Source: Phytoseiulus persimilis (lineage: Eukaryota > Arthropoda > Arachnida > Mesostigmata > Phytoseiidae). From it: a stretch of DNA of 64,000 nucleotides. Numbering within the stretch: the first letter of the stretch is position 1; each line of letters begins with the position of its first letter. The notes below the pieces were generated by a model. That model had not been told where the DNA came from. It worked only from the letters and a program-made list of their open reading frames with translations, and did not search any database. Shown one piece after another: positions 24,144-36,446 of this stretch. The translations under genes were made by a program, and so were the position numbers. The stretch lies in assembly GCA_037576195.1 (NCBI GenBank), contig CM075103.1, positions 18,166,001-18,230,000 of the forward strand, given 5' to 3'.

Positions 24144-27100
24144 ACATCCTCCCTGTCGTTGACAACTGATCCTCCACCCGGAACGGGGACGAAGTTGGAG
24201 CGTCAAACGCTTCGTCCGATTTCGCGGCGATCTTCCGCCACCAAACAATTCCTGTCGTGGACTTCAGGACGCGTTGCGAAATCGCCGAATCGACTGCCTC
24301 TGAACTTCATCAGCTCCGTGCAGAAGTTTTCGATGAGAAAACTCTGAGCAGAATATCCGGAGAAACGTTCACTGGAGTACGATGAGCAAGGCGGCGAGCT
24401 CTCTCGAGCTTTCGTGGTGGATTCCGTGAATATTCCGCCGATCGTTTGGACCATTCTCAGAAGGTCCGGTTACATCGACTCGAAGCACGCGGACGTGGAT
24501 AGATGTTGATCTTTTATGGTAGATCAGGATTTCGTCTTCTGGTCGGAATCGTTTCTAGCGGCCGCTGGACAACACGTCGTTGATATCGTTCCGATTGTAT
24601 CTGATCCAGATGATTCAAAGTTGCGTGACAAGAGTCAATGTTGTATCATCGTCGTTAATGAAGATAGTATAAGCTTACTTACACACATCTGGCCACTCAT
24701 TCCCTTCCTATGAGTCCTGTTGTCTGCTTCTCGACGCAGCCAGTGATTCTCCTATCCGAGTCTGCTTTTCACGTTTTCTGCAAGAGTGAGGGTGATTCAT
24801 CGCGAACCGAGAATCGCGATAGTCACCCGAGCGCTGAATGAGTTGCGGAACTCCTCGAAGCCTGGCCCTGAACCTCCGAGATCCGCCCTCCATTCGACGG
24901 CCTTCCACACGAGACCGAATGCACGCAGCCAGTAGAGAGGCCGGGGTCAACGACTCTTGCCTAAAATTTTCTCGAATCGCGGGAACGCCGAAGTCATCAG
25001 AGATCTGAAACCGAATATTTCCATACGACGCTCGCTCGCCCAGTCGATAGCGAGTCCTACTCCTCGAGACTGCAGGCGGGTGCAGCAGGTCGTTTGACAA
25101 AAGCGAGCGGAGTGAGTTAGTGGATTCAGGGCGAGTGAATGTTAAAGCGAGCGAGCACATCATCACCATGGTCGTCTTGTTACAAGTTTGCGGTTCGTGG
25201 AGGAGCTGGGCTCGAATTTTAATGAGTTGTCGTGGTCGGTTGTAATCCTTTTAAAATTTGTCATCTATGACAGCGCGTCGGCAACCACCGCCGCCATCCG
25301 AAACCGTTGCTGCCTTCACCCATTAATCTTTCATTTATTCAAACATCAATCTATCCTCCTGAATTATCCCCCTCCGAATCCTCTGGTCGTCCTGATCCTG
25401 TCAGTCAGAGTCATTGAAAAGTAAGAAGCAAACACCATCCAGTCAGTTTGGCAAGCAGGTTGGCAAGCGAGCGAGCGGGCGGGCGGGCCTAGCGAGTCAG
25501 CCACCTCGCTTCAATTCACTCCACTCGCTCCGGGTCGGGTCGCCTCGGAGCTATAATCGAATCTCGCTTCTTTGTTGAAGACTATTTGTTGTACAATGCA
25601 TATTAAGTGGGTGCGATGTGTCATCTCATCATCATCGTCGTCATCGCCGTTGTCGTCGTTGCCTCGCTCTTTAACTCCGACACGAAGTGATCTGGCGCCA
25701 AGAAGGCTTCACGAAGAGCTGGGCTTCCGGTGAGAGCCCAAGACTGTGCGATCCAGGACCTCGTTCCCAGAGTCTCGGAGACGAGACCGAGCAACTAACG
25801 CTCGGGGCTCAGGAGGACGAACGGCAACACTCTCGGTGTCTCACCGGAGGATTGCGGACCTCTCTCAGGAGAAGATTTATTCGGCGATTTATTGCGGGTA
25901 TATCGTTGTTGCCATCCGATTTCTCCGCCTGCTCAGCCGTCTTCTCGATCTGGCAGCTCAACGTTGCGCGGCTCCATGTGAGCTGTTTTGGCAACGTTCG
26001 ACCCAGCGGGAGTTGCCTTTGCCTTCTTGTTGTTTGTTTGTGTTGCCAGTTCGGTATGCTGAATGATCGGACGGACCACGTGAGCAGAGACGGTGTGACC
26101 GGTCGGACCGGAGTCCTCGCCACCACATTCCGTCACTGGCAAAGAAATTGCCTCTCGTCTCGTAGGACAGCCACGGCCCGAGAACCAGTCGTCGATCCAA
26201 GATGGAAGAGCTCCGACGAGGCATGCCGCCGACAACCTTTGTTGCCTCGAGCAAGTTGTTGCCCATCAAAGCCTCGTTGTCAAATTGCCCTGATCGCCTC
26301 GCTCGGTACCGCACTCTCCTCCGCTCTGGTGGTTGGAATGGTTGAGCAGGCCGAGAGGCGCACCCTCGACTAGCTTTGCATAGGTTTTAAAATGAGGGCG
26401 CTCAAGCGCTCAACAGATGTACCGACTGTCACCCCCACTTACTTACCCCACAGAGGAGCCGCGCTGGCGGGCGCCCGCCCGCTTACCCCCGCTCCCTCTT
26501 TATGAGGGCAGCGTGACAGAGTCGCGGGGTGACAGGTGCCGCGAGCGGGGCTAGACGACGGGTAACACAGGCCGGAGCTAGCGGGAGACCGGGTGAACTG
26601 TCACCAGTCGGAGACGAAGATGACAGGCTCAAGCACCTCGGATTTCCAAAACTCGACTGGATAGAAACAAAGAATCGGGGCTATCGAAAGTAGGTTCGGT
26701 ATACATGAGGCGCGATTAGAGTTGCGCTGAATATTGAGTCTTGGTCCACTTCGGCCTTTCGGCTGTTTCAGCGAAATCGCTCCGGATTCGAGCCCCATGT
26801 GGAGGTTGCTCCTCGCACTCGATGTGTTCCGGAACAATGGAGTGAGTGGAAATCTGGGCTAGAATATGGAAAGACAACGGAATAACTCCAACGCGATGTC
26901 GAGGGTGCTGACCGAAGCGAACCGGGAACAGTCTCAACTTTTTTGTTGGAGACTGTATTTGAAATTCGCGCGTTCGGAAACACTTTCATCCGCCATTTTG
27001 ACGGGCGGCTAGAAGAAGGTCGATGATCCCACACGCTCATCTTATCAGGAAGTACGCCGTGCGCCGTCCTGAATGTGAGCTCTTCGATTTTGAGTTGCAT

Positions 27101-30100
27101 TCTTACCGATTTGTGGGGGGTATCGGTGATTCTAAGAGTCTCATCGGGCACAGAACAAGTGGTTCGAAAGTTTCCACCTGATCACCGTGTTCGAGAGCGA
27201 TGGAACAAGGAGCTGATCGATTCCGATCGCGAGCGAGCGTTAGAGTGGTTCGACATGAGATGACATGATGCTAAACAACTGAGGAAAGACCGAACATAGA
27301 AAAACCAAACTGCCATTCGACGCACCTGAGAGAAAGAAAGAGAGTTTCGGGCTGAGTTCGGTTGGTTCGCGCTGGCTGCCTGCCTGCACGCAATATCGCG
27401 ATCCTGCTTAGTCATCCCAATAGATAGAACAAGATGTCTATTTCGCTGGCACTGCTATTGCTACTCACTTGCTCTTCGTCGGTCGCTTGCTCCTCCACTC
27501 ACTCGCTCGCTGTGTGCTCTTAAGAGCCCTACGGACAGATGTACAGCTACCTGAAATACCACTCCTCCGAGCAGCGTACATACCGACTCAATCTAATTCC
27601 TCAACTGGTCTTTTGTTTTGCGAATCGGGGAACTATCTCCCGGTTCCTCCGGCTCGATGACGATCGGCTCGACTCGTTCCGTCGGAACTCCTTCACGGCG
27701 ACACGGCTGCCCGATCGGAGCGGCTTCCAACACGAAACTCTCCGATACTGATGATGACGGCATGGAACAAGTAGAAAATCGGTGATCGCACGACGAAGGA
27801 GCCGCGTCTCCTGGAATCCAGCAACCGCGAAGCCGGATCGTGAGCTCCCTCTAGCGAATTCTGATCTCGAGGCGTATTCCTCCCATCAAGCGCGTCTGGT
27901 CTCCATTCGGATCGCGCCTCTGGGTGCGATGAGCATCAGGAGTCGGAGGGGAGAGACTTCGCTCGCCGCTTCATCAGGAGATGAAGTGCCGATTGACACC
28001 CATTCTGAGAAAGCCCCCGGCGAGCTCCGAAAGTCTCAGGACCTAACCGATGCGCACGCATCGACCACCCGTGATAATTCGTTCGGACCCACTCTGGAAC
28101 TTCCACACAGTTTGAATAAAGAGACACTTGTTCCGTACACCGATCGTACCGATGGCGGATGGTGCGCTGATTGTGGAAGTGATTAGCCGCTGAGCAAATA
28201 GTATCACAGTATCAGTGCGAGATCAATGGGGGCTTCGAGTGACAGGGAGACGAGAGGCGCGAAGTTCTTCAAACACCTCCGAAAACCACTATGCGGGCTC
28301 CGTGAGAAGCAGCGACGTCAGCTGACGCGGTTCATCGCCGTTCGCCCGAGTCAGCCGATTATTGTTTTGTGTATTTTGTTAAGAAGGAGAGCCGAGACGG
28401 CATCACTCAAACGACCACGTGATGCGGGTCGCGAACGCACGGCGCTTCACCTGCTTCCTTATTCAGGGACTACGGAGACCGGAGGTGATGCTGAGTTTCT
28501 GCGCCAGGTCCCAACCCCCCCGGATCCAGGTTTTCGCGGATTTCGGTTCCAGAGCGGCAAGCTCAGCGTCGAGCCCCTTCACGGTGCTCGAAAAAAGGGA
28601 TAGCGAGAGAGCGCAAGTAAAACACTAAAGGGCTATGGCCATCGCGGCTGAAGAGGCTGGTGAAGTGTCTGGGAAATCGGAGCATCCAGGCGTGTGGGCG
28701 ATTTGTCGGTTGGCACCAGCACTCAGCCGGCACCGGAGCGAACACCTCCTGGAGGCTAATCACTGTACGACATGAAATCGAACCTGCAGGCTCGATGGGT
28801 GGCCACGCCAGCTCATTCCGACCACGGCTATGGGTCCGTGGACTTGGGCGCCGACGGGAGCCTGGATCTTCGTGCCTGAGCTCATCAAAAACCACAGCGA
28901 CCCGCCACGAAATTTGTTAAGGTGATGCATACGGGTATGAAGTATGCACATTTAAGCCTCCCTCACACCTACCCGGCCTCGGTTGATTCCCCTCGTTTCT
29001 CCCCCACCACGCTGGAGAAACTGAATTTGCGAGGGAAGAGCTTTCGTCCGATGCTTCAAGTATCGAGCAGAAAAGCGGGAGCGTTGAACGCGAACAGGAG
29101 AACGACGAGAATATTCAATTTTGGGGTTCGCATCCATGAGCGCCGCGCCGCCGGATATGGTCCGGCCGCTTTGTGGCTTCCACGCACCCAGAAGGCGGCG
29201 CGGACGTTAAAGACCGCCGTCAAACATCGGAGACCACCCATATGATGAATCAGCGGTTAGGGAAGCTGTGAGTTTGGCTTTTTGTTATTCAGTCTGATTG
29301 TTGATCCTTGTGCCTTTCCTCCGTGGGCATCTGCGCGCCCAAACAGCTGTAGCCTGAACACTGACGGGCGGGCAGTCAGGCAGGCCGCTCAGCAGGTTGG
29401 GAGCTGCATATGCGTGTCGTCGACCATTTAGTACGATATGAATCTCTCCTACTTGGCATGCTACGTGAATTACGTCTATGCTATTTGCTCAACATGCACA
29501 ACGACTGCGGCGACTATGGGTACGGCTACGAACTATGATGAGGCCTCCCGTCGATGGCGGTCCGGAAGAGGCGGGAGATTATATTATCGTTCTGACGTGC
29601 CGCTGCCACCGATGTTGTTGCTCCCTGCATCCTAAATACCGAAAGAACCCTGAGTTCTCGAGTGTCCGTAGCTCAGTGCACGCACTGTCGTCGTCGATGA
29701 CGTGCGATATCCTGGGCTCCTGGGGGGGATTCGGAACCTCTCTGAAGTTCATCGGGGAGCTGAGGAAGCGCTCCAAACCTTGACAGTTTCCTTGATTTCA
29801 ACGGACTGAAGCCGATCTATCGTCTCTCTCGACAAGTTCGGACGTGCCCGGTTTTGCCCGACCGGGATGCGTTTTCTTCCCTCAAGATATGTCCAACCCG
29901 TTTCCGATGACTGTGAGGGATCGGGCCCATGATTCGATGGTTTTTCGGGTCTGATACTCCGGGACGCGTTAATGAGCCGTTCGGCCGATGGATCGTAAAT
30001 CTTCGACGTCGGGAACGAACGGAGCCCGTTCAGCCGAACATTCAGAGGGCGGATGCGTAAGTGCGATCAATGATCTAGTCACTCAGCCACTCGACAAGCC

Positions 30101-31615
30101 GGAACCCTCACACTTGCTTGTGCTGCGTAGCGACTGCTTTTCGGCTTATATTTATGACCCTTCATTTATGCCGTAGTTGCTACGTTCGCTCTATGTCTTC
30201 GGCCGCTACGAGCATCGAACAACGGGGCAGGCCGGCGGGCGGGCGGGTATAATGTGTTCACCGCCCACTCATCCTGACGCAGAACGGCGGCCGTGGCAGC
30301 GACGGTGAGATCGGCAAGGACCACAACAACATGGAGAACTGGCCCGCAGGGGCCGGCGGTCGAGGGATCGAAGGCACGCCGGGGACCTGACAGAGCTGCT
30401 GGGAGTCTCCGAGCCAGAGCACCGGGAAATCGAGGGAAAAAAGTTCAATGCGGAGACCCTTGCGGAGCAGATCTCTCGATGATAGACAAGACCGCTGCGC
30501 GGATGAATGTAACACGTGTAATGGTGTTATTGCTTCTCCTTCAATTTCCCCGGCTCGATCCTCCGCTCGCTCAGTATGTGATAGCGTGATCGCTTTGCCT
30601 ACCCGCTCGCTTCAATGAAAGCCGACCGCTACACATTCCGTGATACTTTTTCCTTTCTGAATAGATCACGCAGGAATCCATTGAAACTTGGCGCTGGAAA
30701 CTTGTGCGTGTTATTGAAAAAAAACCGACCCGACCCCAGCAACTTCATGGGATTCGGTTCTGGCTGTTGTTCGAGCCCAATTAGTGATGAATCCGTCTGT
30801 TTTCGAGCTCTCCCCTCTCTGGCCTAGGGAACTCCCTGCTGACGATTATGGGCATACCCCTGTTTTCCGGAGCGGAGTGTCAAGTTGCATCTCCAACGGT
30901 CTTCCTCCGGGTGTTCCTCGGAGCTCCCCGTGTTCCGTTGAATGATAACTTCTCTCCAGGCAGTCAGCAGCGCTGTCTCATCGGTTTCTTGCGGTGTGGG
31001 AATCCGCGCACGTGTTCTCAGATGAACGACCTGTTCTTGTGCACCGAACGTACGTCGATGACGGCCGCGACCGCCTTCGTATCCCCCCCTGCTCGGCTGT
31101 TTCCCCGCATTGTGAGTGGCGGACGCGCCTTTCCGTCTGCAGCCTGGGATCCGCCGGGAGCCTGCAATAGCGCGCGAGCTCGAAACCAATTCAGAAAAGC
31201 GATAAGGATCAGAGATTCGTTTGACGAGGACGGAACAGCAACGAAATCGGGGTTGAGGCGCACACGAGAAGAGAGTGGTCGGAGAAGGAGTGACCAACAA
31301 TAGTTCGCCGATGGTTAAGTTGTAAGCGGAATAACCATCTCGTCTCTCGATAGAGCTGTCTACATCTCCACTCCCAGGAGCAGAATCGAGGGTGATCAGT
31401 CATGTGGGTGGGAGGTGGTAGAACAGATAAACGAACATCCACTCGAATGAGTTAGACATGGAGAACACGTTGGCAAACAGCGGATGAGCTAGTCGTCTCT
31501 GGGATACAGACGCCCCGCGTGGAAACCTGACAGCCAAGTATAACGAGGAAGTGCTCGTGTTAGAGTGTTCCGGAACAGGACCGCCGTGAAAATCAGTCTC
31601 GAACGGGGAGCTCTT

Positions 31616-31699
31616 GCCGACGGGGCGGGATTCGAACCCGAGCCCACGCACTGACCTCCCGCTCGAGACCGCGCCATCACGAGCCCGGATGTCGTCGGC
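31616..31699 (-). repeat. tRNA-like sequence, probable SINE head
   Basis: On the minus strand there is an A-box-like segment (31659-31676, TGGCGCGG then TCGAGCGG) and a perfect B box GGTTCGAATCC (31628-31638), spaced as in a tRNA gene promoter. GCCGACG and CGTCGGC flank the 84-nt unit as perfect 7-bp complements, like an acceptor stem. However, the A box lies about 12 bases too far in and no anticodon stem forms, so this is not a working tRNA. It is most likely the Pol III head of a tRNA-derived SINE, reading leftwards, with the body continuing to about 31.45 kb. End points of the full element are unknown. Confidence 0.42.
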
Positions 31700-34600
31700 A
31701 AAGACTCGGACGAGAATCCCGGATTTGGCTCTCCCTGAGCCGAGAAGAAACCGATGCCGCTGACGTCATTTCGAGTCGCTCGGGGCTTTGTCGAAGGATG
31801 ATCCGATCCTTCTGTGGATTCGTTGCTTCGATCGTTCGCTCGTTCGTTGTCGTCGGGAGCTCATATTGGACGACGAGGCATATGACTGCCGGCAATGCAC
31901 AATGACACCCGCGTGTCGGGCCCACTATCTGTTCCTCTGTCTGATCTGCAAGCTCGGTCTCTGCTGGTCGGAACTCCTTCCCAAAGGCATTCCCAAGAGC
32001 CAGGTCCGTAATATATATCCATGTCCAGGCAGGCAGAGGACAACGACTGGGCGTGAGGGCGAGAAACGGAGCGAGCAGGGTGGTTTATAATAGAGCCATT
32101 CGCAGCGGCACGCGGATCAATAGGAATCGAAGCACTCCGTTGGGTAGCGAGCAATTGAGCATGTTGCTACTCAACTCGCTCGCTCGGTTTGTAAATTCAC
32201 TCGTCTCACTGAGGCCAATGCTAATATACTCATTGACCGATGTGGAAGTCGATGACGACTCCGCAGCCTTCGAGCACGACAGAGTGCGCTAGAAGCCGGC
32301 GACCTGGCTATTGATCTCTCTGCCGTCCATATCCATCGTCGGTGCGCGTGTCCTGTGACTCGCCAGCGCAGGCCTAAATTGCTACTCCAACGATGAAGGC
32401 TTTATAATTGAGACTTGTTGTATCGAACACGGTCGACCTCTGCTGCGCAGTGACATAAAAGACCCGCTTCGAAACAGAGAGACTCGATGCTCCCACTTCA
32501 AGATGGCTGACCTATAGCCTCCGGGGCCTCTCTCGTCCTGCTACTGGGAGAGTACTCCCGCCTGGTCGTGCCCGCTGACTCGTCGGGATTTCGATTTGGA
32601 TCGGACGCCTTCCAGGCTCTGGAATCCGATGCGAACGAATCGCCAGCTAGGGCAGAGTTGTTTGCAGTCGCTCGCGAGGGCAGCCAGTTCGGGCAGCGCC
32701 GAGGGATGGTGCGGTAGAGGATGGCGTGGCGTGGATATTCCTCCATATGCGTCCGTTCCCATAGTAATGATTTAAACCCATGAGAAGCGGGCGGACGGGC
32801 GTGTGGAATGTGTGAGTGAGGACTGGCTGGCTGGCTATATCTATAAAATTATACATTGCGGCCTCTCTCCTAACGCCCCCTCGGAAGGCGCCTCGCGAGT
32901 TCAGGACTTTAAATCATCCGCCTTGGATTTCGCTGGCGAGGCTTTTAATTCTCCGAGTCGCACCCACTCAGTGAGAACGACCGACCGACCGACCCGAGAC
33001 GCAGACAAAGTGCAAGCGCGAATCAAATCACACGAACTCGCTCAACGAAACGGGAGCTGAGTCGGAATCTCGCGTCGCCGAGAGTTTTCAGGAAACGGAA
33101 ATGACCCCGTCCTGCGACTCAAACGCTTGAGGTTAATCCGGTCGGCGGACAAGCGGGCAATCGAGCGGGTGAACTGCTTTCGACTGAGTGACCCGTTTCG
33201 AGAGCAGACCTCAATTAGAAACAAGAGGATGTCTTGGAACGGATCACGTCGGCTCCCGCCGATCGGGACGAAAGCTGCGGGGTCGAAAACCCGGACGCTC
33301 GGAAACGACACCTTCTTCGATGAACGTCGCCGACAGTTTCCAATCGGATCAAGCTTGGAAATCGAATGAGAATCTTTGTCGAATGACTGCGTCTTCCAGC
33401 CGGATGGCTTCACATGTGTGTCGAGGTTTTGCGGCAAGAGGGACTGTGAAACTAGTAGGTCAGCTCCCCCTTGGATCCTGGAACTCGCGCTCGGAACGAG
33501 ACATTTTTCGAAACATCGGAAGCCGGAACAACGAACGGATGACGAGCGAGCAAATACATAAAGCGAAAAAAGCTGCGAGGGGAACAGTCAGTGTTGAAAC
33601 GGTCGGATTTTTGATCACGACCGTGTGGCGCCGTAATGATGTTGGAAATAGTCGATTACAATCTGTGAAGGCGGTCACTTGTCGGCGGCACTGCGTCCAC
33701 GTTTTCCCCGGCCAGTTGTCCGGTGGAGACCTCTTCTTTATAACTCCTCTCCTCCCGTAATAATCAGATCGGGTGATAGTCTGGCCACGCATAGCGTCTC
33801 GATCTATCTTCGGAACATCTTTTCGCTGTGCAGTCCGTTCTCATTTTGTTTCTTTCTCCGTCCGTTTCTGTGCTCTGATGCTTTCGATACACGAGTTTCC
33901 TCGGGACTTCTTCTCAACTTTTTTCCTCCCCAGCAGTCGGTCGTAATAATGCGCCGCTGTCAAGTGTTCGCAACAGTCATTCTTATTCATCCGTCCGCTC
34001 GCTCGCTCGCTCACCCAGCAGACACAACTGGAGCAGATCAGAGATTCCAAAAGTGCGATAAGTCGAAGCTGCTATTGTCAACGAGTCCTACCTCGAACAG
34101 CTCTAAACCGTTCAGAGACCTGAAGCATTCGAGCTGCCAAGAGTCGAAATCCATCCATTCAACCGAAAAGTCGGCGTGACAACAATTCTTTCCAACTGGA
34201 ATGAGCGCAAATTTTTGCAGCGAGGGAGTTCCTACGGAGGAAAATAGTTCCTCGCACAACGAGCCGTATGATAAGATTCAGAACGATTCCGCTTCCTCTG
34301 ACGCTTTCCCGCTTCGTTCAAGAAGTTTGTCATGCAGAAGCTCACGAAGATTCTACATGAGTTCTGGCGCGTCGCGACAGGCAGATGGGTCGAACTGGCG
34401 GAGCTCGTGGCCCGGCCCTCATTAGCTCCGAGCTGCCATGAGGAGCAAGAAGCTCCTGCGGTCATCCTTGTATATACTGGAATGACTATCGAGCGTCAAA
34501 CGGAATTCTCGCTGGACCGGGTAGGAAAGGAAGTCGTCGCAGTGAACGCGAGCATGCATTGATTGAAATTGAGAAATCATCCCCATCTTGGGGCGGAAGA

Positions 34601-35026
34601 GCTTGGAAATCACTTCGGCAGTCGCATCGATTCTCCAGCGGCGCTGAAGTCCCAAACGAAAACTTGGGACGCAACAGTACTGGAAGCGAGAGGGAACCGC
34701 CGCTTTCTATCAGATTCGAGTTTGCTCAGGCGATCCGCAGTCTAGATGGCGAATCGCCCGGCCGGCTTCACAATCATTGAGTTGTTCTGCGACTCAACTG
34801 CGCAATCCGATCTAGAGGTCTAATTTAGAAGTTTCGAAGGATGCCGTCGTGGCCCGAAGCCGAACGACAACGGAACGCTTCTCGGAATTACGAAGCGAAT
34901 TTCGCGCTTCTAGCCTCAGCGGATGGAAAAGTTCACTGGATCCGAAGTCGTTTCCTCACCTAGAGACTCGGTGGCGAAGTTTTGAGGAAACTTTCCTAAC
35001 CTGATTCCCGATTTTCTCTTTTCCAG

Positions 35027-35306
35027 GCTGCTCCAGCAACAGATCTCTCAACATCAACTCGGCTCGTTGGGTGCCTCGGGAGCTCCGAATGCAAAGTCTC
35101 CGAACGGTGTTCTGAACAAGAGATCTCCCGCGGAATCACTGGGTCTCCCGCCGGGATCGACGTCCCTCGCCGACGACCAGCTGTCCTCGTGCGAAGGCTC
35201 GATGGACGACACTTCTCGGCCAACGTCACCCTGTGAGGGCGCGTTGTCCTCGACCTCGTCCGCGGGATCCCCTCCCCCGTCGCGGAGTCCGAGTCCGGGT
35301 CCCTGA
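35027..35306 (+). CDS. optix: optix coding exon 2, up to the first in-frame stop
   Basis: The acceptor is a pyrimidine-rich tract ending TTCCAG at 35026. Its first G completes Arg290 (CG|G), so the frame after the AAAAKNR homeodomain tail is kept and continues LLQQQISQHQLG. The exon adds about 92 residues rich in Ser, Pro and Gly, with an acidic/Ser patch near SLADDQLSSCEGSMDD, a typical flexible C-terminal tail of Six3 proteins. It ends at TGA 35304-35306, followed by C. The exon is assigned by matching splice sites, matching phase and codon composition. The tail itself is too divergent to recognise by sequence. The same frame continues with coding character beyond the TGA (separate entry), so this stop may be leaky or an assembly error. 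Confidence 0.88.
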
Positions 35307-35765
35307 CGGTCCGGGAGCCCTGCGCCGGCCGCGCAGGGTCTTCCCCGAGTCTCGGCCGCGTCGATGCCCTCGCTGGGCCTGACGTTCGCCGCCCCGACGC
35401 CACGTTTCCCCTCGCTAGCGTCCCCCTTCGCCGGGGTGACGGTCGCCAACGATTCGCCGTCGCTGGTGCCTTCGTTCGAGCAATACCTGCAATATTTATT
35501 CATGTCGCTCCCGCCACCCCCGGGCGTCACGGTTCCGCCCTCGCTGGGCGGCCTCCATCCCCATCACCATCACGCATCGCACTTGAACAGCAACAACAAA
35601 TTTTTGCCGACGTCGCTGTCCATAACGCCCGTAGGAACCCAGTCGGACACGTCCGAGCGGAGTCTGGACTCAAAAAGTCCTCCGGACAGCACGACCGCTC
35701 CGCAGACGATGATTTCGCCGTCTGAGACGACCAAGGTCGAGGACGATAACGACATCGTGCAATAG
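35307..35765 (+). CDS. Candidate readthrough extension of optix (152 codons to TAG)
   Basis: In the same frame as exon 2, the reading frame stays open from just after the TGA to TAG at 35763-35765. The encoded 152 residues resemble a transcription-factor tail: Pro/Ser-rich blocks, an aromatic patch FEQYLQYLFMSLPPPPGV, a His run (HPHHHH), an Asn stretch and an acidic end (KVEDDNDIVQ). A hand count gives about 118 of 152 codons ending in G or C, far above the surrounding intron and UTR. No splice pair would neatly remove the TGA. The stop context is TGA-C, and a GC-rich hairpin begins 6-11 bases downstream. With readthrough the protein would be 535 residues. Alternatives are a C-to-T sequencing or assembly error (CGA to TGA) or a recent truncating allele. 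Coding status is well supported; the mechanism is inference. Confidence 0.7.
   Translation, partial: RSGSPAPAAQGLPRVSAASMPSLGLTFAAPTPRFPSLASPFAGVTVANDSPSLVPSFEQYLQYLFMSLPPPPGVTVPPSLGGLHPHHHHASHLNSNNKFLPTSLSITPVGTQSDTSERSLDSKSPPDSTTAPQTMISPSETTKVEDDNDIVQ
35313..35344 (+). promoter_or_regulatory. RNA hairpin directly downstream of the optix TGA stop
   Basis: CCCTGCGC (35318-35325) and GCGCAGGG (35331-35338) are perfect 8-bp complements around a five-base CGGCC loop. Allowing one bulged T at 35339 and one G-U pair, five more pairs extend the stem to 35313/35344. The structure starts about six bases after the TGA. Stable stem-loops at this distance promote readthrough in several known animal and viral examples. 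No alternative function, such as a terminator, is expected for RNA polymerase II. Confidence 0.6.
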
Positions 35766-36440
35766 GGGAGCTCTGTTGGGAATCCTGAAGACGATGGCGA
35801 CCCTCGGCCGACCCGTTCGTTCCCGGGGTCGGCTCCTCCCGAGGCGACCCACAAGCCCGACCCCGGGGGTCGAACGCGGAACCTGCGACGAGGTCGGACG
35901 ACACCCGTGATGGGAGAGGAGGAACAAGCCAGAGTTGGAGTCTGCGCGGAAGTGGAGAGAACGTGAATTCCTTGGGAGATCTTGACTGAGTTCTCAATCT
36001 GGAAACCATCGGAACTCGTCGGCTTCGCCGCCAGCTTGTAAATATCGTGTAGAATATTTTGGGAAAACGGTCCGCCGTCCCCGGAGAATGTCCCAGGACG
36101 GAATCGGGGAGGGCGATCGGGGATACGAGTCGGAACGATGATATTCGGAGACACGGAGAATCGATCGGGAACGTTCCGAAGTTTAGGAATAATGCTTGAC
36201 AGAACTGAAAACAAAGAACGAGTTCGTGTTTGCCCTCTAGTCGCATCTTCTGAGAAAACAAAGCGCGTTACTCACACACCATGACGTCTTCGCTGTCACG
36301 AAGCGGACACTTTCCGAGAAGCCAATGATGAGTTTCTGAAGCGCATGACACGAGGCGCGCTTTGCGTCGAGGTCGCTGGCTGGCTCCCACCAGCGACCAG
36401 GGTCTGGACCTTCGGTTCGGCCTTCTCTGTGTACATATGC

Positions 36441-36446
36441 AATAAA
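36441..36446 (+). promoter_or_regulatory. Poly(A) signal for optix
   Basis: AATAAA about 680 bases after the TAG at 35763. Further AATAAA copies at 36766 and about 37066 could give longer 3'UTRs. The 3'UTR between 35766 and here has no open plus-strand frame. Confidence 0.5.

Larger units (their letters stand above)
3408..35026 (+). other. optix intron, 31.6 kb
   Basis: Bounded by GTGAGT at 3408 and TTCCAG at 35026, in phase 2. It is mostly unique sequence with many stops in all frames. Within it I can point to a (GA)n run near 4.64 kb, an NRF1-type site cluster at 5.4 kb, CGT/GAC triplet repeats at 24.0-24.1 and 25.6 kb, GTCC repeats at 17.9 kb, a tRNA-like SINE head at 31.6 kb, and two antisense open frames (11.1-11.7 and 20.4-21.1 kb). 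Such a long intron in a developmental regulator probably carries enhancers (inference). Between the listed items I see nothing I can support as a gene. Confidence 0.88.

Noticed and set aside
25687..26373. 228-codon plus-strand open frame in the optix intron
   Set aside because: Begins at GTG, has no domain, and several other frames are open over the same DNA; composition effect more likely than a gene.
31616..31699. Functional tRNA gene
   Set aside because: No anticodon stem-loop can be drawn and the A box is shifted; treated as a SINE head.
31680..31710. VFADDI reading on the minus strand, resembling a reverse transcriptase box
   Set aside because: It abuts the tRNA-like unit, no other reverse transcriptase motif lies at the right distance, and the neighbouring translation is that of a tRNA-like SINE.
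35304..35306. Selenocysteine codon explanation for the optix TGA
   Set aside because: No reason for selenocysteine in a Pro/Ser-rich transcription factor tail. Readthrough or a sequence error are simpler; a SECIS element was not recognisable by eye.
35527..36261. 244-codon minus-strand open frame
   Set aside because: Antisense to the optix exon 2 extension and 3'UTR. The high G/C third-position bias of the plus strand suppresses stops on this strand.
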